This document shows, piece by piece, positions 51,189 to 59,213 of a DNA stretch of 64,000 nt. Source of the stretch: Aquicella lusitana. GTDB taxonomy: Bacteria > Pseudomonadota > Gammaproteobacteria > DSM-16500. How positions within the stretch are numbered: position 1 is the first letter of the stretch; the number at the start of each line of letters is the position of its first letter. The notes under the pieces are model-generated. The model was given only the letters and a program-made list of their open reading frames with translations, searched no databases and was not told where the DNA came from. The stretch lies in contig NZ_LR699114.1 in assembly GCF_902459475.1 (NCBI RefSeq), positions 1,736,001-1,800,000 of the forward strand, written 5' to 3'. The position numbers and the translations under genes were made by a program.

Positions 51189-51280
51189 ATCAGCCCTCGG
51201 ATTGAATTGACTCCCCAAAAGACAAATCCTACAATCCGCTCCGTTTAAAAATAAGAACTAACTAAGGAGTGGTTTAGGGC

Positions 51281-51655
51281 ATGAAAAAGTATTTTATATT
51301 TGTAATCATATTATTACTCTCCGGATGCTGGTCCAAAAAAAGCGAGCCCTCCCTTTTTGGCATGCCCGAGGAGCAATTCCGACAGCTTCCGTCTGAACAA
51401 CAGCAGCAAATTATTTCTTCTTATACCCGTCAACAGGAAATTCGCGCCAAAAACGAGCCCATGGAAAACCTGGTCAACGTGCTGGAACGCTCTATCAAAC
51501 AGCAGTCGCGCACGACGGTACAGATCCACAACCACACCATCGACCAGCCGGTGAAACAGTGCCGCAAGGAAGGATCTACCCAGATTTGCGATGAAAGCGT
51601 GCTGGTTACTCAAAATAATGCGACTAATTACCTGATGGAGTTTGATAAAACCTAG
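51281..51655 (+). CDS. Small lipoprotein, unknown
   Basis: A 124-residue lipoprotein. The signal peptide ends in a lipobox LLSGC, so Cys16 is the likely acylated residue. The mature part is helical and Gln/Glu-rich, with two further cysteines (KQCRKEGSTQIC) that could form a disulfide. TAAGGAG precedes the ATG. The function is unknown. Confidence 0.82.
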   Translation: MKKYFIFVIILLLSGCWSKKSEPSLFGMPEEQFRQLPSEQQQQIISSYTRQQEIRAKNEPMENLVNVLERSIKQQSRTTVQIHNHTIDQPVKQCRKEGSTQICDESVLVTQNNATNYLMEFDKT

Positions 51656-51735
51656 TGAATTTTTAACCACATACCAACATACTTTTTACTTGACTGAGAC
51701 CGTTGCACTCGGTTTAATAGGCATCTCGCAACACT

Positions 51736-51808
<73 letters not shown>

Positions 51809-51828
51809 TTAAAGTGCCTCGGGTCTTT

Positions 51829-51901
51829 GGGTCTTTCCCATTTCAGGGGGCACACCATTTACGAACACAGCACCCTAACACGGGGTCTTTCCCATTTGGG
51901 G
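51829..51901 (-). mobile_element. ISL3 element end remnant
   Basis: Bases 51829-51881 are identical, in reverse complement, to the right end of the ISL3 element (15872-15924): the inverted repeat, the spacer and the last codons of the transposase. A second partial terminal repeat, GGGTCTTTCCCATTTGGGG, starts at 51883 in the same direction. No transposase is left. It lies between tRNA-Phe and the stop codon of the kinase gene. Confidence 0.85.
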
Positions 51902-51917
51902 AAGAGCTTCCGGATGA

Positions 51918-53612
51918 TTACCTTTTTGAAATTATATTGAAAGGAAAACTGCGTTCCGTACGTTCTTTTGATTCCGGCGCCGCCTTATTCCGACAGGGCG
52001 GGAAAAGATTCAATGGTGCAAGTGTCAAATATTCGTTGTCTTCCGATTCAGATGCATCCTTGACTTTTCTGCACACCGTAAACCGGTCAGATTTCAAATA
52101 TTCGCTCGCGCTTTTTTTAGCAGGATATGTCGAGTCAAAATCAGTACCTAAAGTCTGTGTTTTCGGCACATCACCATCGCGTATTAGTACATACTTAGAT
52201 TCTTCTTCCAACGGACCCATGGATGGTGTATCGATTTCTTTTTTACTATCACGCACACACTTTGCTTTTAAAGAGGTATCATCAATGGCGTATTGATCCT
52301 TTTTCTCGTGCTTTGTAATTAGATTTATTGCGGCTTCATAAAAGCGCAAGCCATCATCGACCATGGCCTCCGTTGGTTTATAATCAGGCGAACCAAGACC
52401 TGGAACAGAAACAAGATAGGAACGAAAGGCATTAATAAATACCAGGCACGCATGCGCCAATTTGATTCTATCGATATCGTCCTGAGACAATGCATCCCTT
52501 TCCAGTAAATCGGTTTTTGTCTTGATGCAAATCGCTTCTATATTGTGTACGAACTGGCGCAACGTCGCTCTATTATCAAGCCGAACCCGCTTGGGTAAAA
52601 AATCATTCAGTCGTTCTGTTATGTCGCCTGAAATAGTTAAGAGGCTTGCTTCTCCGGGCACGCCCATTATCAGTCCCAGCATAGTAACAATAGTACATCT
52701 AAATGCATACATATCTGACATGATGGATAATTCATGTTTTTTTATTGCATCATCATCCAACCATCTAATGGCCAAGTCAGAATTCACTACAATCTTGCTA
52801 TCAAGTCCCTGCAGGCTATTGCGAAGATCCTGAGCCAACCCCAAATCGCTGATTCTGATAAAGCCATTTTTTGAATCCAGTTTTAATCCAATGATTTTTC
52901 CGTTTTCATCCCATTTAAAATCTTCATTCTTGAATGAAAATACAAGAAAGTTTCTCGTCGCGACATCGGCATGGATAAATTCGTATTTATGAAACGCACT
53001 CAATGCCTGTCTCATCTTGGCGCAAAATACCAGCAGCACACCTGCTGGATCTGCCCGGAATGCTTCAACAATGCGTTTATCTTTTATTTTGGATTGGTCA
53101 TGGCCGAGGTGATAGAGAAAATCTTTTAAGTCCCCATGTTCCGCTAAAGGGCACGCAAGTGTATAGGTTTTTTTGTTAGCCTCCTCATCAATGATTTTAA
53201 TGGGAGTGGGAATGACAATTTCTTTTTTTGCATCACTCACCGCATAACTGCTACTGCTCTTGCGAAGAAAATCTTCATTTCTTTTTTTGATGCTGACGCT
53301 GGTAAGCACTTCCTTTTCATCGTAATTTTCATTTGGCTTGGTACTGTATTTCATCGCAACGGAAGACCCAAGATCTTCATCCTCCACTCCTACAATTATT
53401 CCGCTTCGCACTTCGCCGAAATTGCCTTTGCCGATTACATTCATCACTCTGACATTGCGACTAGGGACAGGTAAAAACACAGCGGAACCCCTGGGGTTGT
53501 CCGCCTGTTGCTTAGGCACATCCCTTAATTTTGTAAGTTGCCCCGTTTTGGTTTTATTATGCGTATCAATAGCCTGTATTGTGTTGGATTTTTTACGATC
53601 TTTGCGGAACAT
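51918..53612 (-). CDS. Tyrosine-kinase-like protein kinase, effector candidate
   Basis: A 564-residue protein kinase. Glycine loop GKGNFGEV (61-68), ATP-binding Lys in VAMK (88), catalytic loop IHADVATRNFLV (Asp216, Asn221), SDLGLA in place of DFG (256-258), then AIRWLDDDAI and SDMYAF (F-helix Asp near 300). The catalytic loop and IRW segment resemble eukaryotic tyrosine kinases (HRDLAARN, VRWMAPE) more than bacterial Ser/Thr kinases. The C-terminal 100 residues hold tyrosines near 474, 496, 505 and 528 in SH2-ligand-like settings (SKYVLI, NEYLTL). No membrane segment. Probably acts in a host cell; delivery is inferred. Confidence 0.85.
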   Translation of the reverse strand: MFRKDRKKSNTIQAIDTHNKTKTGQLTKLRDVPKQQADNPRGSAVFLPVPSRNVRVMNVIGKGNFGEVRSGIIVGVEDEDLGSSVAMKYSTKPNENYDEKEVLTSVSIKKRNEDFLRKSSSSYAVSDAKKEIVIPTPIKIIDEEANKKTYTLACPLAEHGDLKDFLYHLGHDQSKIKDKRIVEAFRADPAGVLLVFCAKMRQALSAFHKYEFIHADVATRNFLVFSFKNEDFKWDENGKIIGLKLDSKNGFIRISDLGLAQDLRNSLQGLDSKIVVNSDLAIRWLDDDAIKKHELSIMSDMYAFRCTIVTMLGLIMGVPGEASLLTISGDITERLNDFLPKRVRLDNRATLRQFVHNIEAICIKTKTDLLERDALSQDDIDRIKLAHACLVFINAFRSYLVSVPGLGSPDYKPTEAMVDDGLRFYEAAINLITKHEKKDQYAIDDTSLKAKCVRDSKKEIDTPSMGPLEEESKYVLIRDGDVPKTQTLGTDFDSTYPAKKSASEYLKSDRFTVCRKVKDASESEDNEYLTLAPLNLFPPCRNKAAPESKERTERSFPFNIISKR

Positions 53613-53764
53613 GATGAATGCCTAAGTTAGCCTTGAGGGCTTAAATTATATGAATCAAATATTAAGTGAATATTAAGTGACTAATAAGGCAAACCGAAAC
53701 TCTTTCACTGCGTCTAGTTAAATTCTAAAAATAATGTGTTAATAGTTTTCTTTACAAAACCAAT

Positions 53765-53791
53765 CCTGGAAAGTGCCTTGCACTTTCCAGG
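53765..53791 (-). terminator. Hairpin terminator after dsbD
   Basis: A perfect 11-bp stem CCTGGAAAGTG / CACTTTCCAGG with a 5-base loop. It lies 11 bp beyond the dsbD stop; read on the minus strand it is followed by ATTGGTTTTGT. Confidence 0.7.
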
Positions 53792-53802
53792 AAATTGTTT
53801 TT

Positions 53803-55152
53803 TTAACTCGCACGCTCTACATTTTCGAGGATCTGAAGCAAGGATTGTGTCGTTATCCCTTCTGCAAACAGATCGGTTTTTATTTCCCGCCCCTGCTTGT
53901 CATAAAAAATCAGCGTTGGCGTACCATAAACGTTAAAATGTTTTATCAACTTCATTGCATCCATGCTTTGATCAGTTATATCAACACGAATGGTTTCAAA
54001 ACCCCTCATGCGTTGTTGCACTTGCTCATCAGAAAACACGTTCCGATCAAGCGCCTTACAGGATGGGCACCAGGAAGCGTAAAACTCCATTAATACAGGC
54101 TTTTGTTCCGTCTTGGCGAATCGCAAACGCTGATTGACTTCAGATAATGTCGTTACGGTTGAAAATAATTTATCCGCCGTCACCAGCTTATTTTTGGCAT
54201 TCGCATTCGTTAAGGGATACAACGGTTGCAGCACATTATCATGTCCGCTTGCTGCGCCCACCATCATGACAACGCCATAAATCAAGGCAACCACGCTTAA
54301 TCCGCGCAGTAATGGCAACCGCTTTTCAGAATGAAAATCCAATGCGCCAAATAGAACCGCACCAAAAATCACCAATGATGCCCACAAAAACAGCGTGACT
54401 GCGCCAGGTAATATACGGGAAGCAATCCAGACGGCAAGGCCTAGCATCATCAATCCAAACGCGTGTTTGATCGTATTCATCCATGCACCAGCCTTTGGCA
54501 ATAATGCACCCTGGCTGACACCGAAAAGAATAAGCGGCATGCCCATGCCTAATGCCAGCACAAAGAGAATAAGTCCGCCCTGCAAACTCTTTCCCGTTTG
54601 CCCAATGTAAGTTAGCACGGAAATCAACGGTGGCGTGATGCACGGCGACGCGATCAGAGTTGACAACACACCCATGCCTGCCACACTTAATCCGGAACCG
54701 CCCTTCTGGCGCTGACTGACACCTTGAACATAGTTTTGCAAAGCACGCGGCATGGCAACGCTAAATAAATCAAACATGGATAATGCCATTATCACAAACA
54801 CCAAACTAAAACTAAGAATAATCCAAGGTGTTTGCATCGCTGTTTGCACTGTGCTCCCCATGTAACCCGCCAGCATGCCAGCGACAGCATAGGTCAACGC
54901 CATTGACAGCACATAGATGGAGGACAGTTTTAGTGCACGCAGCGTGCTGATTTTTTCTTGTCCGATTAAAATAGCAGACAGGATAGGTACCATTGGAAGG
55001 ACACAAGGCGTAAAAGCGAGCAGAATTCCCACGCCAAAAAAACCCGTCAGGGTAAGTAAAAGATGATTTTGATTAATCACTGCCGCAGGTTCTGCATAAG
55101 CAGAAGCGCAAAAGAGGATTGCAGTTATCATAAAAAATAGTCGAAATTTCAT
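53803..55152 (-). CDS. dsbD: Thiol:disulfide interchange protein DsbD, short form
   Basis: A 449-residue membrane protein that passes electrons from cytoplasmic thioredoxin to the periplasm. After a signal-like segment there are eight membrane segments containing the two redox cysteines, FTPCVLPMVP in the first and ASPCITPPL in the fourth. A C-terminal thioredoxin domain follows with SWCPSCKALD. The N-terminal periplasmic alpha domain of E. coli DsbD (about 120 residues) is missing, so partner proteins must dock directly on the gamma domain. The start at 55152 follows GAGGTGG. Confidence 0.92.
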   Translation of the reverse strand: MKFRLFFMITAILFCASAYAEPAAVINQNHLLLTLTGFFGVGILLAFTPCVLPMVPILSAILIGQEKISTLRALKLSSIYVLSMALTYAVAGMLAGYMGSTVQTAMQTPWIILSFSLVFVIMALSMFDLFSVAMPRALQNYVQGVSQRQKGGSGLSVAGMGVLSTLIASPCITPPLISVLTYIGQTGKSLQGGLILFVLALGMGMPLILFGVSQGALLPKAGAWMNTIKHAFGLMMLGLAVWIASRILPGAVTLFLWASLVIFGAVLFGALDFHSEKRLPLLRGLSVVALIYGVVMMVGAASGHDNVLQPLYPLTNANAKNKLVTADKLFSTVTTLSEVNQRLRFAKTEQKPVLMEFYASWCPSCKALDRNVFSDEQVQQRMRGFETIRVDITDQSMDAMKLIKHFNVYGTPTLIFYDKQGREIKTDLFAEGITTQSLLQILENVERAS

Positions 55153-55248
55153 GTTCCACCTCATAATATAGAATGCATTATATATTTCACTGCCCCAACC
55201 TTTTCTACGGTTACGCCAAATGTAAAAACAGATTGAAGCAAGCGTTAT

Positions 55249-55629
55249 TTAAAAAGCAAACTGAAATTTAGGTGGTCTGAATATACGCCGGATAGGGCTC
55301 ATGGCAAGCAGCCCCAGGAGATAAAGCAGCTGGATCCTTCCTGACAGCGATTGAAAGAATTGGAGAAAATCAGGAAGAATGTAAAATTGCAACTTGAATG
55401 CCTGACAAGGTTTGGGCGACTGGGTCTGCGCATTTTTTTGCTGCGGGCAAGTGGCTCTAGCTTGGATCGCTACGCCAGCAGAGTGATCGGTGCGAACGGG
55501 ATGATTTGCGTACGGTGCAAATGCGCTACTAATAAACTGCGCCGACAGCAGCGGCAACAGCAAGGCCAGCATCACAATTGAAAATGTTTGCTTTTTAATT
55601 CGAGACAGTACCACGATAACCTTATTCAT
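55249..55629 (-). CDS. Small exported protein, unknown
   Basis: A 126-residue protein. The hydrophobic N-terminus (SIVMLALLLPLLSAQFISSAFA) is a signal peptide or anchor. Then come two cysteines (ATCPQQ, KPCQAF) and a second hydrophobic stretch (RIQLLYLLGLLAMSP). It lies about 100 bp upstream of dsbD on the same strand and may be a small metal- or redox-related membrane protein. No ribosome-binding site is obvious; the start is tentative. Confidence 0.55.
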   Translation of the reverse strand: MNKVIVVLSRIKKQTFSIVMLALLLPLLSAQFISSAFAPYANHPVRTDHSAGVAIQARATCPQQKNAQTQSPKPCQAFKLQFYILPDFLQFFQSLSGRIQLLYLLGLLAMSPIRRIFRPPKFQFAF

Positions 55630-55841
55630 TTTTTGTCAGTACATACCTTTACCAATCTAACAGAAAGATCCTTGACACACAAGTTACCGCAACCCGCAAG
55701 GGGAACCTCTATTACATATTGAAATCAATAATTTTATACGTTATATGTAAAGCCAATGCTGCTAGTTTAAAAAGACCAGCATCTACCAGCATTACACCCT
55801 CTTGCCATCCCTGCGCTTTGAAAACCAAAGGAATCTCTACC

Positions 55842-56228
55842 ATGAAAAAATTATTCATTTTATTTCTCCTGCTCTTATTAATGCCCCCTGTTTTTGCAGA
55901 AAATTTAACCTGCCCATCAGAAAGTCAAATCAAGCGTGTCAAGCTGATAAAAGCCATGCAAAATCCTTATGACCCTACCTGCTGGGATTTTATCTCTCAT
56001 GTTTTCCGCCATGCCGGCAAAGAATGGAATGTCGGATTTGGCACGTTTTTGCCTGATGCAAAAACACCTGCGGAAGCACTCAAGCAAGGGCAAGCTTATT
56101 TTGATCAATCGCCACTTATCATTAAAGAACCGCAGCCTGTCGATATTCCGCATAAAATTTTATGCGATTACATGCCTACGGGCAGACTTTACTGGGTGTC
56201 AGCTTTAAGCCCACCAGCTAACCAATAA
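55842..56228 (+). CDS. Small secreted protein, unknown
   Basis: A 128-residue protein with a signal peptide (MKKLFILFLLLLLMPPVFAE). The mature part of about 109 residues has three cysteines (LTCPSES, PTCWDF, ILCDYM) and a conserved-looking WDFISHVFRHAGKEWNVGFG. The ATG at 55842 follows AAGGAA and is preferred to the open frame extending upstream. Not recognised. It is 79 bp upstream of the YKT6-like gene. Confidence 0.75.
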   Translation: MKKLFILFLLLLLMPPVFAENLTCPSESQIKRVKLIKAMQNPYDPTCWDFISHVFRHAGKEWNVGFGTFLPDAKTPAEALKQGQAYFDQSPLIIKEPQPVDIPHKILCDYMPTGRLYWVSALSPPANQ

Positions 56229-56307
56229 AATTTATTGACCCGTTGCCTTCACAAATCAAATTGACTATAGTCATTTTTAAGCCTTAAAACAAATAAAGGT
56301 GGTGAAT

Positions 56308-56877
56308 ATGTTAACCGCTATCGGAATCTATCAAATCGACCCGTACTCAAAGCCGTTTGTATTTCAGAAAATCATGTTTGCCCAGGCAGACAAAAGCTAT
56401 TTCTTTCAAAGAAACCAGCTTGAAAAAATTGAAAAACAATCGTTTCTAAAACTGGCTGGCTCTTTGGCAACCGACCGCTTTTACTGTTCTCAAGTGGATA
56501 ATGAATATCACTACATTAAAATGAGCGCGGACAACATCGCCATCGCAGTTTCAAGCAGAAAAGAATTGGAAAAAAGTGAAATCGCTTATTTATTTGCGAA
56601 TATACGCCATATTTACATGCGCAATCAAAATATCAATCAGACTTTAGACAATGTCATCATCAATCCTTTTGGCTTCACGGGAAAAGATTTATTAATATCA
56701 CATACGCAACAAAATCTGGATGAATTAAAACTAGAATTATTCGATGTACTGGGCAAGGTTTTAGATCGCGGCAATGCGCTTGAAGAGCTGCAACCTAAAG
56801 TTATCAAGCTCAATGAAGCATCGAACAAGTTCAGACAAGCCGCGGAACGGCAGCGATCTTGCTGCCGTTATTGGTAA
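56308..56877 (+). CDS. YKT6-like R-SNARE (longin + SNARE + CysCys)
   Basis: A 189-residue protein that matches eukaryotic YKT6 over its full length. Residues 1-125 are a longin-like domain with the YKT6 landmark SYFFQR (30-35) and DNIAIAVSS (75-83). Residues about 136-181 are an R-SNARE helix, LDELKLELFDVLGKVLDRGN, with the zero-layer arginine at 154. The C-terminus RQRSCCRYW copies YKT6's NSCCAIM: Cys185 (palmitoylated in YKT6) and Cys186 (prenylated), though the last three residues are atypical for a CaaX box. There is no membrane segment. Start at ATG 56308 after AAAGGTGG. It probably acts on host vesicle fusion; origin by transfer from a eukaryote is inferred. Confidence 0.88.
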   Translation: MLTAIGIYQIDPYSKPFVFQKIMFAQADKSYFFQRNQLEKIEKQSFLKLAGSLATDRFYCSQVDNEYHYIKMSADNIAIAVSSRKELEKSEIAYLFANIRHIYMRNQNINQTLDNVIINPFGFTGKDLLISHTQQNLDELKLELFDVLGKVLDRGNALEELQPKVIKLNEASNKFRQAAERQRSCCRYW

Positions 56878-56886
56878 AGCTGTTAT

Positions 56887-57795
56887 TTAGTCTGCTAGAT
56901 TTGTCATGTATTGCCAGAGCGCTTGCGCACCCTGATAAGTTGGATAATTCGGATTTGCCGTTGTGGTGTAATCATTATCGAGACGCCATTCCATCATGCC
57001 AGCCAACCCCTCGGTTAATGCAAATCGCGATTTCTCTGCGATTGTCCCATTAGGCCCCAATGTATCCGTAACGCCGCCAAACTGATTATAGCCACGCTCC
57101 GTCTCAATGCCGCCAATAATTTTGCTGCGCGGAAATCCAGCTTTTTCATATTGAGCCGTAATGCTTGCCAGATGAAGCCCTGTGCCATAAGACATGATAT
57201 TAATTTGATCCAAATTATCTTTTAAAACTGACATATCATAGGCAAAAGAAACATAAGGCCAGACATCCAGCGTTAACCGATAACCATAGCTATGCAAGGT
57301 GGGGTAAAGTTGCTTCACAAGATTGTTCAGATCCTGTTTATTCAAACGCATTTCCCAGTCAATATCAAAACCATTAAAACCATATCGGCCTAAAAACTGC
57401 CGCACATTCTCTGCGAACTGCGGATCATTTGCCGCGCCACCATAGGAATTTTTATCACCGTCGCCCCCAACCGCAAGAAATAATTCCGCGTCTGGGTTAA
57501 CACTTTTCATGCGCGCAATGATGTCCTGAACATGTTCTACTTGCCCATCAAATGCAATGGAAAAATGACCTTCAGGTGTCTTAATGATTTTACCGAATGC
57601 AATATAAAGCCTGTTGAGTTTATCGAATGGCGTATCTGTCCGGAATTTCTGCTCCCATACCTGGCCGCGCTCAGTCCATATCCCAAAAAACTGGGCGACA
57701 ATGGGCTTTGATCCTGGTGAGAAGGGAGCTGCCCCTGCGGACGTAACGATCGTCCATGTAAGCGCAGAGAGCAATAATTTGTGTAATTTCTTCAT
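56887..57795 (-). CDS. Secreted GH18 chitinase-like protein
   Basis: A 302-residue protein with a signal peptide (residues 1-23, ending SAGAAPF). The GH18 barrel follows, with AVGGDGDKNSYGG (the SxGG region) and the catalytic FNGFDIDWEM, which keeps the DxxDxDxE spacing and its Glu. Later strands read INIMSYGTG and GLAGMMEWRLDNDY. It could cut chitin or other GlcNAc polymers of a host. GAAGGAT precedes the ATG at 57795. It is convergent with the YKT6-like gene, 9 bp apart. Confidence 0.9.
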   Translation of the reverse strand: MKKLHKLLLSALTWTIVTSAGAAPFSPGSKPIVAQFFGIWTERGQVWEQKFRTDTPFDKLNRLYIAFGKIIKTPEGHFSIAFDGQVEHVQDIIARMKSVNPDAELFLAVGGDGDKNSYGGAANDPQFAENVRQFLGRYGFNGFDIDWEMRLNKQDLNNLVKQLYPTLHSYGYRLTLDVWPYVSFAYDMSVLKDNLDQINIMSYGTGLHLASITAQYEKAGFPRSKIIGGIETERGYNQFGGVTDTLGPNGTIAEKSRFALTEGLAGMMEWRLDNDYTTTANPNYPTYQGAQALWQYMTNLAD

Positions 57796-57964
57796 TTGAA
57801 TCCTTCCGAAGTTAACAACGAAACGCATCTTATATAACTTTATTAACAAAATCAAATAGCTACATAAAAAGCGATTGGTGTCCTGTTAATTTTAGGTTAA
57901 GGCGACACAAGTAAAATAAGGCTCATAATTATTATTAAACACACGAGAACGGGGTTAACCGATT

Positions 57965-59164
57965 ATGCTTAGAAATGGCGACCAAAAAACAGTTAAAAGA
58001 AAAAACGAAGACGAAAAATCATCGCAAACTGTAAATATCGTAAAAAAACAAAAATCAGCCGCGAATCATAGTTTTTTCACACCGACTACAAGTGCGCTCA
58101 ACACAACTGGCGAGCTGCAAAAAACCGAGAACGTCGATGCAAAATCAAATTTAGAAACGGTTGAAACCAGTTACAATCCCAGATTAATTGGCGAGGCACT
58201 AGTTGAATCAACCAAACAAATGGTCGATCTCATGATGATGCTGAACGCCAACGCATTCTCCTATATTCCTAAAGCTACTCTGCAAGCCAGCTTTGATATT
58301 ATCAAAGCTGGTGAGGCTTACTATGCGGTAGAACATGGCGCCATTCATTCAAAAACTGTCGGTGAAAATAAATCATCGCTTCTTAACACCTATTTGATTC
58401 AAAACATTGATACAGGGCAATATTTTATTCTGAAAGCATATACAATCAACGACGACGACCAACTATTAGTAAAAATCCAGGATGAAATCAAATTACTAAT
58501 AAAAGCAAAGCAATTTGTCGCGCAAGTAGACGATCGCTCTTTCAATAAAACATTTTATATCATTAAAACCTATGCGCCAGGATTAAGCTTGAAAGACGCC
58601 ATGGATCAGGGCGTTGCTAAATTGAACTTTAATGAAAAAGTAGAAGTCGCTAAAAAAGTAATTGAAACCCTCATGACTTTACATCGTGACAGCAAGATCA
58701 TCCATTGCGACCTCAAACTCGAAAATATCGTTTTAAATCTTGAAACGATGGAAGTACAGATCATCGATTTTGATGTTTCGCTACATATGGACGAGAATGA
58801 ACAAGCTTCTACAAAAGAAATTCGCGGCACATTCAAACATCTTGCCCCTGAAATCATCGCCCAAAGCAAAGACGGCACGTATGTTTACAATAAAAAAACG
58901 GATACTTTTGCGTTGGGTGTCGTACTAGCAGAATGGCTGGAACTAGAAGATTATCTGTCTGATGATTTCGAGCAAAACGAACTTTTACTAACGCAAACCG
59001 CATCAAACTTATTTACATCCAAGCTGCTACCGCCGCAGCAAGAAACTGCATTAAAAGCCGTGCGCGGATTAATGGACCCCAATGATAGCACGCGGTTGGA
59101 TTTAGCTTCGGCCTTTGAACTTCTGAGCGATAAAAAACTTAAAACCGTAGCTACGTTCTCATAA
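57965..59164 (+). CDS. Ser/Thr protein kinase, effector candidate
   Basis: A 399-residue kinase. The N-terminal 100 residues are polar and start with a bipartite NLS-like pair, KRK at 11-13 and KKQK at 27-30. Kinase motifs: ATP-binding Lys in FILK (157), catalytic loop IIHCDLKLENIVL (Asp249, Asn254), DFD in place of DFG (268-270) and LAPEII (294-296), followed by DTFALGVVLAEW. HCD instead of HRD is also found in protist kinases. No membrane segment or sensor domain, unlike bacterial PknB types. Likely acts in the host, possibly in the nucleus; this is inference. Confidence 0.85.
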   Translation: MLRNGDQKTVKRKNEDEKSSQTVNIVKKQKSAANHSFFTPTTSALNTTGELQKTENVDAKSNLETVETSYNPRLIGEALVESTKQMVDLMMMLNANAFSYIPKATLQASFDIIKAGEAYYAVEHGAIHSKTVGENKSSLLNTYLIQNIDTGQYFILKAYTINDDDQLLVKIQDEIKLLIKAKQFVAQVDDRSFNKTFYIIKTYAPGLSLKDAMDQGVAKLNFNEKVEVAKKVIETLMTLHRDSKIIHCDLKLENIVLNLETMEVQIIDFDVSLHMDENEQASTKEIRGTFKHLAPEIIAQSKDGTYVYNKKTDTFALGVVLAEWLELEDYLSDDFEQNELLLTQTASNLFTSKLLPPQQETALKAVRGLMDPNDSTRLDLASAFELLSDKKLKTVATFS

Positions 59165-59179
59165 ACTAATAAAATCAAA

Positions 59180-59203
59180 AAGGGCCCTCAAAAAAGGGCC
59201 CTT
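59180..59203 (-). terminator. Terminator between kinase and ceramidase genes
   Basis: AAGGGCCCT and AGGGCCCTT form a hairpin with a short A-rich loop. On the minus strand it is followed by TTTGATTTT, so it mainly serves the ceramidase gene, which ends 11 bp away. Confidence 0.7.
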
Positions 59204-59213
59204 AATATAAAGA

